A stretch of DNA of 64,000 nt from Geojedonia sp051814705 (GTDB lineage Bacteria; Bacteroidota; Bacteroidia; Flavobacteriales; Flavobacteriaceae), in assembly GCA_051814705.1 (NCBI GenBank), contig JBPWQW010000001.1:1550001-1614000 (forward strand), given 5' to 3'. Below the pieces are notes generated by a model, which did not search any database, was not told where the DNA came from, and worked only from the letters and a program-made list of their open reading frames with translations. Of the stretch, positions 45,014 through 53,023 are shown piece after piece; the first letter of the stretch is position 1; every line of letters starts with the position of its first letter. Made by a program: the position numbers and the translations under genes.

Positions 45014-45021
45014 TACTTTTG
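45014..45021 (+). promoter_or_regulatory. Predicted -7 element of trxB
   Basis: TACTTTTG matches TAnnTTTG exactly, 21 bp upstream of the trxB start codon. A -33 element is not clear: the nearest TTG is about 25 bp further upstream. Confidence 0.4.
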
Positions 45022-45042
45022 TTATACTAAATTATTTATTAA

Positions 45043-46005
45043 ATGTCTGATACAATCGAAAAAGTAAAATGCCTAATTATAGGCTCAGGACCGGCTGGTT
45101 ATACAGCTGCTATATATGCGGCGAGAGCTAATATGTTTCCAGTTTTATATCAAGGGACACAACCTGGTGGGCAATTAACAACGACTAATGAAGTTGAGAA
45201 TTATCCAGGTTATAAGGATGGTGTTACAGGACCCGAAATGATGATAGAGTTTCAAGAGCAAGCTAAACGGTTTGGTACAGATGTGAGAGATGGTTGGGTG
45301 ACTAAAGTTGATTTTTCAGGAGAAATCCATAAAGTATGGGTGAACGAAACCAAAGAAATCCATTGCGAAACTGTGATAATATCTACAGGAGCCTCTGCCA
45401 AATATTTAGGTTTACCTTCTGAACAAAAATATTTAAAGTTGGGAGGAGGCGTTTCGGCATGTGCAGTTTGTGATGGTTTCTTTTATAGAAATCAAGATGT
45501 GGTTTTAGTAGGCGCTGGCGATTCAGCTTGTGAAGAAGCACATTATCTTTCAAAACTATGTAAAAAGGTGACCATGTTGGTGCGCAGGGACGAGTTTAGA
45601 GCTTCAAAAATCATGCAAGCTAGAGTTAAGAATACTAAAAATATTGAAATCTTGTACAACACCAGTACTGAAGAAGTGTTAGGCGATGGACAGGGTGTTA
45701 CTGGAGTAAGAGCTAAAAATAATATCACTGGAGACCTTATTGAAATTCCTGCTACTGGATTTTTTCTAGCCATTGGGCATAAACCTAATACGGATATCTT
45801 TAAGGACTTTTTAGAACTGGATGAGACGGGTTATATTATTAATGTCCCCGGATCTTCAAAAACTAATATTGAAGGTGTTTTTGTGAGTGGTGATGCCGCA
45901 GACCATGTATATAGACAGGCCGTGACAGCTGCAGGAACAGGCTGTATGGCTGCACTGGATGCCGAACGTTATTTGGCGGCAAAAGAATCTCATGTTGAAG
46001 TGTAG
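45043..46005 (+). CDS. trxB: Thioredoxin-disulfide reductase
   Basis: This 320-residue flavoprotein reduces thioredoxin with NADPH in the cytoplasm. It has the FAD motif IIGSGPAGYTAAIYAARA (13-30), the redox centre CAVC in SACAVCDGFF (about 139-142), the NADPH motif GAGDSACEEAHYLSK and the second FAD block GVFVSGDAADHVYRQAVTAA. The length is normal. It has its own promoter and a strong terminator. It is not linked to a thioredoxin gene here. Confidence 0.97.
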   Translation: MSDTIEKVKCLIIGSGPAGYTAAIYAARANMFPVLYQGTQPGGQLTTTNEVENYPGYKDGVTGPEMMIEFQEQAKRFGTDVRDGWVTKVDFSGEIHKVWVNETKEIHCETVIISTGASAKYLGLPSEQKYLKLGGGVSACAVCDGFFYRNQDVVLVGAGDSACEEAHYLSKLCKKVTMLVRRDEFRASKIMQARVKNTKNIEILYNTSTEEVLGDGQGVTGVRAKNNITGDLIEIPATGFFLAIGHKPNTDIFKDFLELDETGYIINVPGSSKTNIEGVFVSGDAADHVYRQAVTAAGTGCMAALDAERYLAAKESHVEV

Positions 46006-46032
46006 AATCTGTAATTTTTAACTATAAATAAT

Positions 46033-46064
46033 AAACCTCAATTTTAATATTGAGGTTTTTTTTT
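46033..46064 (+). terminator. Rho-independent terminator of trxB
   Basis: AAACCTCAAT (46033-46042) and ATTGAGGTTT (46049-46058) pair over 10 bp around a 6-base loop and run into a stretch of nine T residues, 28 bp after the stop codon. Confidence 0.9.
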
Positions 46065-46194
46065 GACCTAAAACTAGGTGAATTATTGCTAAACATTTTT
46101 AAAATTAATTTGAGATTAGCTTCATTGGGTATTTGCTTTTATATAACAGCAAATTACTTAAGTCAATAAGCTAACGTCATTTTTTATTTTACCA

Positions 46195-46227
46195 TGACAA
46201 ATATCATATTTTAAGCATATCATAATG
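46195..46227. promoter_or_regulatory. Two dyads upstream of the first yceI-like gene
   Basis: TGACAAATATCA (46195-46206) fits the TGA-N6-TCA pattern of CRP/FNR-family sites. GCATATCATAATGC (46214-46227) is a GCAT-N6-ATGC dyad. Both lie within 65 bp of the start codon at 46259. No regulator can be named from this alone. Confidence 0.3.
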
Positions 46228-46258
46228 CGGACATTTGTATTATAATTAATAAATCAAT

Positions 46259-46846
46259 ATGTTCCATTCAAAACACATAAGCTTTAAAAGCCTAATCGCA
46301 ATCCTTTTAATTGTATTTTTTTCGAATCCAAGTATCTCACAAGAATTTAAATTAGACAATCTTAAATCTTCATTATCAATTTTCGGGACATCCAGTTTAC
46401 ATGACTGGGAAGAACAAGCCACAAGTCTGAAAGGTTTAATATCGCTGAATAGTTCTGAAAGCTTAAAAATACAAGATCTTCATATAGAAATTCTTGCGGA
46501 AAGTTTAAAAAGTGGCAAGAACAGTATGGATAAAAATACCTATAAAGCTTTAAAAACTAAGGAGTTTAAAACAATCCATTTCAAGTTTATCAAAACTTTA
46601 GAAGTGGTATTTCTAAAAGAAAATACCTATAAAATGAAGGTTTTGGGTGATTTAACAATTGCTGGCGCCACCCAAAGAATTCAGCTGGATTTTAACCTAC
46701 ACTTAAAGGGTAATGAGGTCAATATCATAGGTGAAAAAGAAATTGCGATGACAGATTATAACGTCGATCCCCCTAAGGCTCTATTGGGGACGATAACAAC
46801 GGGAAATGAAATAACAATAAAGTTTAATACTGTACTGCTTAAATAA
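46259..46846 (+). CDS. YceI-family protein, exported
   Basis: This 195-residue protein has a signal peptide (about 1-28, ending PSISQ) and a YceI lipocalin-like barrel (FKLDNLKSSLSIFGTSSLHD near the start, then KVLGDLTIAGATQRIQLDFN). YceI proteins bind long-chain isoprenoids or amphiphiles in the periplasm. The motif TSSLHDWE is common in the Bacteroidota branch. It precedes a porin-like gene (40 bp) and a second YceI gene, a conserved-looking trio. Confidence 0.88.
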   Translation: MFHSKHISFKSLIAILLIVFFSNPSISQEFKLDNLKSSLSIFGTSSLHDWEEQATSLKGLISLNSSESLKIQDLHIEILAESLKSGKNSMDKNTYKALKTKEFKTIHFKFIKTLEVVFLKENTYKMKVLGDLTIAGATQRIQLDFNLHLKGNEVNIIGEKEIAMTDYNVDPPKALLGTITTGNEITIKFNTVLLK

Positions 46847-46886
46847 CAAAACTGAAACAATTAAATAACAATAAACACGAATAATC

Positions 46887-48158
46887 ATGAAATCAATTAA
46901 CAAAGGATCATTTATTGCTATCTTATTACTTATAGGGATAGGTGCAAATGCGCAAAACGATAGGGGTTTAGACAACTATAGACAACCCCATAAAACTGGT
47001 GTTAATATTTTTGAAGCTCCAAAGGACACAATTTCTACATTTGAGAATGTAAAAGTTAGAATTGGAGGATCATCCACACTACAGTTTCAATCTTTAGATC
47101 ATGAAAATTCCGGTGCTGTCGAATTAAAAGAGATTGGATCTAATTTTAATTTAGCAACGGCAAACCTGGATTTGGATGTTGCATTATATGATGGTATTAG
47201 AATGCACTTACGCACCTATTTGTCATCACGCCACCACAATGAACCTTATGTAAAAGGGGGGTATTTCCAAATTGATAAATTGAATTTTATTAAAGAGGGT
47301 TTTTTGTCCGATTTTATGCAATATGCAACTATAAAAATAGGGCATATGGAAAACAACTACGGCGATGCTCACTTTAGACGAAGTGATAATGCTCAAACCC
47401 TTTACAATCCGTTTGTAGGCAATTTAATCATGGATTCCTTTACAACAGAAGTTGGTGCCGAATTGTATTATCGCAGAAATGGCTTCATCTCCATGCTTGG
47501 TTTCTCCAATGGCAAATTAAACCAATCTGTAAATAAATCTGCCAGTGGAAATACAGGTGGAGCTTCCTTCTTGGCCAAATTGGGTTATGACAAGCAATTA
47601 AATGACGACTTTAGATTGCGTTTAACGGGATCGCTTTATAACACTGGATATGTGCCAAGTTCTTATCTATATAGTGCAGATAGAGCTGGTTCTAGATACT
47701 ATGGTGTTATGATACCTGCAACAGCAACAAGTGACGATTTTAGATCTGGACGCTATAATCCTAATTTAAAAAACAAAATCTCTGCAATAATGATAAACCC
47801 TTTTATGAAGTATAAAGGTTTAGAATTTTTTGGAACTATCGAAACTGCAAGCGGAAGAGCTAGCTCTGAACCAGATAATAGAACCGCCAACCAATTTGCA
47901 GGTGAACTTATTTACAGATTTGGAAGCCATGAAAACTTCTATTTAGGAGGAAGGTATAATAAAGTAGATTCTGAAGAAATCAGCGGTGATGATATTGAAA
48001 TTACACGGTTTCAATTAGTTGCAGGTTGGTTCATGACAAAAAACATCCTATTAAAAGCAGAGTATGTCAATCAAAAATATGATGGATACAGCGTGGGTCA
48101 TGTACTAGATGACGGAAAGTTTAATGGACTTATGATGGAAGCTGCAATTAGTTTCTAA
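46887..48158 (+). CDS. Outer-membrane beta-barrel (porin-like) protein
   Basis: This 423-residue protein has a signal peptide (about 1-23, ending GANAQ) followed by many alternating amphipathic strands, for example VKVRIGGSSTLQFQSL, DGIRMHLRTYLSSRHH and NFYLGGRYNKVDS. It has a terminal aromatic residue (EAAISF). This is the build of a 14-18-strand barrel, close to phosphate-selective-porin-like proteins of Bacteroidota. Set between two YceI genes, it might let hydrophobic ligands or small solutes cross the outer membrane. A hairpin terminator follows. Confidence 0.75.
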   Translation: MKSINKGSFIAILLLIGIGANAQNDRGLDNYRQPHKTGVNIFEAPKDTISTFENVKVRIGGSSTLQFQSLDHENSGAVELKEIGSNFNLATANLDLDVALYDGIRMHLRTYLSSRHHNEPYVKGGYFQIDKLNFIKEGFLSDFMQYATIKIGHMENNYGDAHFRRSDNAQTLYNPFVGNLIMDSFTTEVGAELYYRRNGFISMLGFSNGKLNQSVNKSASGNTGGASFLAKLGYDKQLNDDFRLRLTGSLYNTGYVPSSYLYSADRAGSRYYGVMIPATATSDDFRSGRYNPNLKNKISAIMINPFMKYKGLEFFGTIETASGRASSEPDNRTANQFAGELIYRFGSHENFYLGGRYNKVDSEEISGDDIEITRFQLVAGWFMTKNILLKAEYVNQKYDGYSVGHVLDDGKFNGLMMEAAISF

Positions 48159-48200
48159 TTAAAAATTGAGTTAAAATTGAGTTTGTTAAATTTTAATGTT

Positions 48201-48245
48201 AGGCAACCCCAAATAACTAAAAATTAAATGGGGTTTGCCTTTTTA
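48201..48245 (+). terminator. Rho-independent terminator after the porin-like gene
   Basis: GGCAACCCCA (48202-48211) pairs with TGGGGTTTGCC (48229-48239) with one bulged T, around a 17-base loop, and is followed by a run of T residues. It shows that the second YceI frame starts at 48270 rather than inside the hairpin. Confidence 0.75.
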
Positions 48246-48269
48246 ATAACATGTTTAAATATTCACCAA

Positions 48270-48866
48270 ATGAAATTCTTAAAAAAGTTTTTATGCGTAG
48301 TTACAGGATTTTTATTACTGGCTTTTACAAATAATTATATTATCAATACTGCTTCAGTAGTCATTTCTCCACAAAGCCATCTCACAATAAAGGGAAAAAC
48401 CAATATAAGTAAATTTAATTGTGAATTTAACATCAACAAGGTTGCCAATCCAATTGAGCTATATTACGAAGAAATAGATGGGAAAATCATTTTTGAAAAG
48501 GCTAAATTGGTACTTGGAAATACCTGTTTTGATTGTGGAAATAATGCCATTAATAGGGATTTTAGAGACTTATTGAAAACCAATGAATATCCAGAAATTT
48601 ACTTACAATTAAAGGAGATTCAAAAAGACATAAATACATCGTCTTCTGTAAAAGCTCAAGTACAGATTGATATAGCTGGTAAATCTAAATCTTATATGGT
48701 ACCGGTGGAAATCAATGCTGAAAACACGATTTGCGTGTCTGGAATATTGGGATTAAATATTTTTGACTTTGATTTAGTTCCTCCTAAAAAAGCACTAGGG
48801 TTGATTGTGGTTTCTGAAGACATTGAGATTCAATTTCAACTTATTTTTAAAGTCAATAAAAAGTAG
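48270..48866 (+). CDS. Second YceI-family protein, exported
   Basis: This 198-residue protein is read from the ATG at 48270 (MKFLKKFLCVVTGFLLLAFT, a signal peptide). The frame is open from 48228, but that start lies in the terminator hairpin. The YceI-like barrel follows (HLTIKGKTNISKFNCEFNIN, VQIDIAGKSKSYMVPVEI, ILGLNIFDFDLVPPKKALGL). A CxxC pair occurs in NTCFDCGNN. It is more divergent than the copy at 46259 and may handle a different hydrophobic ligand or redox partner. Transcription probably comes by read-through or from its own promoter. Confidence 0.8.
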   Translation: MKFLKKFLCVVTGFLLLAFTNNYIINTASVVISPQSHLTIKGKTNISKFNCEFNINKVANPIELYYEEIDGKIIFEKAKLVLGNTCFDCGNNAINRDFRDLLKTNEYPEIYLQLKEIQKDINTSSSVKAQVQIDIAGKSKSYMVPVEINAENTICVSGILGLNIFDFDLVPPKKALGLIVVSEDIEIQFQLIFKVNKK

Positions 48867-48891
48867 AATCAAATATTTCTGTCTTTAAAAG

Positions 48892-50709
48892 TCATAAAGT
48901 TTCAGGAAGGGTATAAGTTCTACCTTTGTTTTGCTCTTTAAGATAATCCATTAATGGCGCAAAATAGTCGAGCATGGGTTTGGCGCTCATGTCGCTGCCA
49001 ACACTTTCCTTCAATAATTTTCGCCAATCGTTGTTTGCTCCTGTTTTTAAAACCCCTCTTAAAAAATCGCCAACAGCTTTACTTCCATAATAATTAGTAG
49101 CATGAGGATCTTGTTTTAAAATGTTTTTTGCAATGTGATCATGGAACTGAAATAATAAAATATATGAGATAGCATAATCATAATATTGAGCGGCATCATT
49201 GTTAATATGAGTTTTTGATGCAGCATCACAATAGTCTTCTCCTCGTTCGGAAGGAGGAACCATGCCCTGGTATTTTTTAGCTAATTCCCACCACTTTTTA
49301 TTGAATTCAGTTTTAGGTAAATTTTCAGCATATAATGCATTTTCAAACTCGGTCATGACTCCGGCGCTAAAGGGTAAGAACGTAATATATTTTAATGCTT
49401 CTTTTAATAAATTTTGAGTTTCATCAATTTTTACATTGGAGTCTACTAAGCCTTTTGCCGCCAAAAACGGTTTTTGAGATGCAGCTAAACCAAATACATA
49501 TCCAATGGCTTCATGATACCCGCGATTTGCTCCTCCTCTCAATAGTGGCGGAACATCTGGGTTTGTGTAAGCTTGATAATAATAAATATGACCTAATTCG
49601 TGATGAACCGTGATATAATATTCAGCAGTAGGCTCCACGCTCATTAGGCTTCGCAAGTCGTTTTCTAAATCCATATGCCATGCCGAAGCATGATTATTCT
49701 TTTTGTAAGTTGCATCTTTAGGCAATGGGTACAAACTTGATTTTTCGTAGAAACTTGCAGGTAAAGGATCAAAGCCTAAGCTTACATAAAAGTTCTCACC
49801 TTCTTTAACGATCCATTCTGGGTCTTTGTCTTTTAAAGAGGCGTCTAGATCAAGCCCTTTTACATTAACCAAACTGCTCCAGTCTTGCCCCCAACGATTA
49901 GGTAACCAATGGGCAGGAATATATTTGGGTACCTCCGAATGATATTTTTTAGCTAACTCATATCGTGCCCAAGTATGAAGCTCTCTATACAAGGGCCAAA
50001 CCTCTTTAATCATTTTGTTCATTTCGTCGAGCATGTCTTGTCGCGTCATGCCATAGTCCGACACTTGATACGTAAAATAATCATCGTAGCCCAACGCCTT
50101 TACGGTGCTATTTCGAAGATCTCTTAGGTTTTCTAACCCGTCTTTTAATTCTTTTCCAACTTCTTTTGAAGCCTCCCAATTAGCAAGGCGCTCTTTTTCA
50201 TTATTCGATTCGCGCAACACCTGATCAATATCACCTGTTGTGACCGATTTTCCATCAACTTTAAAATCAAACCCAAAAAGTTTTTCGTTTTGGGCATTTT
50301 CGGCAGTAATTCTTTTGGAAACCAAATCTGAAACGGTTTCAGGGTTATTCGCTGCAGTATATAAAATGGTGTTTAATTGCCGTACTTGAACCGTATCTAA
50401 TTTGTCTTTCTTTTCGAGAAAATATCTGGCTTTTTTAATCACTTCTGTGCTTCCTGTAAATTTAGCAAAGGCTTCATTTGCTTTTTGAACATGGTACGCA
50501 TTAGTGGTATCTCCAGCGACAATATGAGTGTTTGAATCCCATTCGGCCAAAGCAGAATCATAATAGAGCTTTTTGAAATGGGTTGTGTAGTCGTCTAAAA
50601 ATACTTGAACTTCGGTTTTTAAAGCTGAATTGGCCTCTAATTGATTGCTGTTTTTTTTACAAGACGCAACGGTGATAAATATCACAAAAGGGATTATTAA
50701 TTTTTTCAT
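48892..50709 (-). CDS. M2-family peptidyl-dipeptidase (ACE-like) lipoprotein
   Basis: This 605-residue zinc metallopeptidase has a lipoprotein signal (VIFITVASCKKN, Cys17) and the HEXXH motif HHELGHIYYYQAY near residue 370. The third ligand is the Glu in RGYHEAIGYVF about 25 residues later. Angiotensin-converting-enzyme-type M2 enzymes remove C-terminal dipeptides; bacterial homologues are periplasmic. It is alone on its strand with convergent yceI downstream and follows the GIN-domain genes. Substrates are probably imported peptides. Confidence 0.92.
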   Translation of the reverse strand: MKKLIIPFVIFITVASCKKNSNQLEANSALKTEVQVFLDDYTTHFKKLYYDSALAEWDSNTHIVAGDTTNAYHVQKANEAFAKFTGSTEVIKKARYFLEKKDKLDTVQVRQLNTILYTAANNPETVSDLVSKRITAENAQNEKLFGFDFKVDGKSVTTGDIDQVLRESNNEKERLANWEASKEVGKELKDGLENLRDLRNSTVKALGYDDYFTYQVSDYGMTRQDMLDEMNKMIKEVWPLYRELHTWARYELAKKYHSEVPKYIPAHWLPNRWGQDWSSLVNVKGLDLDASLKDKDPEWIVKEGENFYVSLGFDPLPASFYEKSSLYPLPKDATYKKNNHASAWHMDLENDLRSLMSVEPTAEYYITVHHELGHIYYYQAYTNPDVPPLLRGGANRGYHEAIGYVFGLAASQKPFLAAKGLVDSNVKIDETQNLLKEALKYITFLPFSAGVMTEFENALYAENLPKTEFNKKWWELAKKYQGMVPPSERGEDYCDAASKTHINNDAAQYYDYAISYILLFQFHDHIAKNILKQDPHATNYYGSKAVGDFLRGVLKTGANNDWRKLLKESVGSDMSAKPMLDYFAPLMDYLKEQNKGRTYTLPETL

Positions 50710-50731
50710 TTAAAATAGGCTTACAAGATTG

Positions 50732-51568
50732 TTATTTGACTTTCTTTTGAAGTTTGGCGGTATCCAAAAACTTGTTAAGGGTAATTTTTGGGTTTCCAAA
50801 AAGATAAATGGCACTGCTTCCAGAGGCTTCAATAGCAATACTATCAATAATTTCTATATACACATCACTTGAAATTTCACTGGTAAGGTTACAGGTTTGA
50901 GCCGTAAAATTAGAGCCATTAAATTTTGAATTATTATCGGTTCTAATAACCACATTTTTGGCGGCTCCCTCTATATCAGCATTAGAGCGTTGGTATAAAT
51001 CAAACGTCACTTCGGGAGAACTGATGAAGGCGTCCAGTTTGCTATTATCACTTAAAACGAGTGATGATGTTTTGGCAGTTACATTCAGTTTTACTCTGGC
51101 TTTATCGCGGCTTTCAAATTTAAAACTTTCAGCTTTGATATTTAAATAGGCCTTAGAAGCCCCCGAGGTGCTAAGAGTTGCGTTTTTGAGCTCTAATGAA
51201 GTTAAGGAGCGGATTTCAGCATCATCTCGAGTTTCAATTTTTTGGAAAGCATCTCCATAATTTACTTTGATGTTCATCTTTTTACTGGAAACAATTTTTT
51301 TGGTGGTTTTAAAAACCAACACACTATCCTTGACTTCAAAAGTAATAAACTCATGTAAATTATCATCCGCTTCTACTTCAACAGACGGCCTTTTATTGTA
51401 AATGACTTCAACATAAAAATCTTCGCCAACCACTATTTTATTAAAAGGATCAATATACGTTTGTTTAATGGTTACATTCCGGTCGCCCTTAATTCTTTCA
51501 TCATTTTGTGCTGATAAAAAAAAGCTAAAAGTCATGCAGAATAGTAAGGCAGTACTGATTTTATTCAT
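50732..51568 (-). CDS. GIN-domain (DUF2807) exported protein
   Basis: This 278-residue protein is read from the ATG at 51568, giving a signal peptide (MNKISTALLFCMTFSFFLSA); the frame to 51613 adds 15 residues of no clear use. The rest is a putative auto-transporter adhesin, head GIN domain: right-handed beta-helix-like repeats such as ATLSTSGASKAYLNIKAESF and LVLSDNSKLDAFISSPEV. Head GIN proteins are widespread in Bacteroidota and often sit near PspC. Function is unsettled. It follows its paralogue at 51679 and precedes the M2 peptidase. Confidence 0.8.
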   Translation of the reverse strand: MNKISTALLFCMTFSFFLSAQNDERIKGDRNVTIKQTYIDPFNKIVVGEDFYVEVIYNKRPSVEVEADDNLHEFITFEVKDSVLVFKTTKKIVSSKKMNIKVNYGDAFQKIETRDDAEIRSLTSLELKNATLSTSGASKAYLNIKAESFKFESRDKARVKLNVTAKTSSLVLSDNSKLDAFISSPEVTFDLYQRSNADIEGAAKNVVIRTDNNSKFNGSNFTAQTCNLTSEISSDVYIEIIDSIAIEASGSSAIYLFGNPKITLNKFLDTAKLQKKVK

Positions 51569-51678
51569 TGTAATAGTTTGTTCATAGTGTAACAAATATA
51601 AAACAAAAACCATCCCAAACTTAAAATTAAGCTTGAAATGGTTTAAAAAACGGATTGGTTAGTTTTAAGTTTTAAGTT

Positions 51679-52407
51679 TTACTGCTGTCTGATACTACCT
51701 GAAGCACCATCACTTTTTTGAACTTTTTCAGGATTGCCATAATACCTTATGTCTCCACCACTAGAAGCTTTTGCAATTAATTCTTCTGAAGTGTTTACAG
51801 TAATATTGGCGCCGCTACTGGCCTTAACTTGTGAAGATATGGCGTTGAGGTTACCGGCTTTTATATCACTTCCACTTGATGCTTCAGCGTATAATGTATG
51901 GGTTTTCCCTGATAATTTTAAATCACTTCCACTGGAAGAATCACAGGTTACGATTTCGGTGTCAATATGAAGCTCCATATCACTTCCGCTTGAGGTTGAT
52001 AATTCTAACTTTTTAGTTGTTATGGTATTTGTTGAAAACACATCACTACCACTGCTTGAAGAAATACGACTGACAGTCTTGAAATTCACAAAGACTTTTT
52101 GAGATTCAGATCGACGAATATTTTCATCGGCATAAATTTTAAGAACATTACCTTTTACTTCGGTGATGATAATGTCTTGAAGATTTTCATCAGCTTCAAC
52201 TTCTATACGTTCATGGTCACTTTGTGTTAAATAAACGTCTAGGCCTCTACTCACTTCTATGTGATCGAAGGAGTCATTTAAAGCGCGTTCGTCTGTTACT
52301 ACATTTCCGTTTCCGGTTACACCAGTGCCTAAGTTTAAGTTTAAATTGCAGGATTGTATCAAGATGGCTAAAAGGCTTGATACGATAATTTTAGTTAAGG
52401 TTGTCAT
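51679..52407 (-). CDS. Head GIN-domain (DUF2807) lipoprotein
   Basis: This 242-residue protein has a lipoprotein signal (SSLLAILIQSCNLN, Cys20) and a GIN domain with a striking run of repeated SSGSD/SSGGD motifs (ISSSSGSDVF, LSTSSGSDME, CDSSSGSDLK, EASSGSDIKA, KASSGANITV, AKASSGGDIRY). Each marks one turn of a beta helix. The motif spacing suggests a regular surface of serines and aspartates, perhaps for metal or ligand binding. It is 31 bp from a DUF4440/NTF2-like gene and 65 bp from the PspC gene further on, in an envelope-associated block. Confidence 0.85.
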   Translation of the reverse strand: MTTLTKIIVSSLLAILIQSCNLNLNLGTGVTGNGNVVTDERALNDSFDHIEVSRGLDVYLTQSDHERIEVEADENLQDIIITEVKGNVLKIYADENIRRSESQKVFVNFKTVSRISSSSGSDVFSTNTITTKKLELSTSSGSDMELHIDTEIVTCDSSSGSDLKLSGKTHTLYAEASSGSDIKAGNLNAISSQVKASSGANITVNTSEELIAKASSGGDIRYYGNPEKVQKSDGASGSIRQQ

Positions 52408-52439
52408 GATTTTGTTTTTAATTGATGATTGATAAATAG

Positions 52440-52937
52440 TTACATATTATGGTCATAACTCAAGATTCTTTTGAGCTTCCATTGGCTGTTTTCTAAAACC
52501 CATAAATGGGTAAATTTGGCTATGCTGCCAGCATGTTCTGGTTGATCCTTATTTTTTTCAAAAAACCGATGCTCACCCGTTTGAATGGCTCCATACAATT
52601 CGTCATTGTTATTCAAAGGATATACTTCTAAACTTCCTTCAATTAATTCCCTTCTTGATTTAAACGTATGGGTTGGATCGCAAATACCAGCTTTCATAAC
52701 AGACAGAAACTGCGGAACAGAATTAATAATTCCCGACTTATCGTGATAAAATTCCAAATCTTCTGACATTAAATTCTCAAACTGAGTGAGATCACAGGTG
52801 TTAAATCCAACTTCAAATAATAAACTGTCATTGATTTTCAAGGTATTGAATAATTCAGAATTTTTATCCTCCTGCGAAAAGCAAAGGAAACTTGCTAGTA
52901 GGACTGTAAATACTAATATGTATTTTAAAAGTTTCAT
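52440..52937 (-). CDS. NTF2-like (DUF4440) exported protein
   Basis: This 165-residue protein has a signal peptide (MKLLKYILVFTVLLASFLCF, cut near SQE) and an NTF2-like domain (INDSLLFEVGFNTCDLTQFE, LMSEDLEFYHDKSGII, IAKFTHLWVLENSQWKLKRI). SnoaL/DUF4440 folds bind small ligands or act as isomerases, but no catalytic set is diagnostic here. It lies between the PspC protein gene (86 bp upstream) and the GIN lipoprotein on the minus strand. The function is unknown. Confidence 0.75.
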   Translation of the reverse strand: MKLLKYILVFTVLLASFLCFSQEDKNSELFNTLKINDSLLFEVGFNTCDLTQFENLMSEDLEFYHDKSGIINSVPQFLSVMKAGICDPTHTFKSRRELIEGSLEVYPLNNNDELYGAIQTGEHRFFEKNKDQPEHAGSIAKFTHLWVLENSQWKLKRILSYDHNM

Positions 52938-53023
52938 GTTTTGCTTGTTGGTATAAATGTCTTTTATTTGATTGTTAATTTAAAATGGAACAATCTGAAC
53001 TGTTGATTTTTAGAGACGAATTG

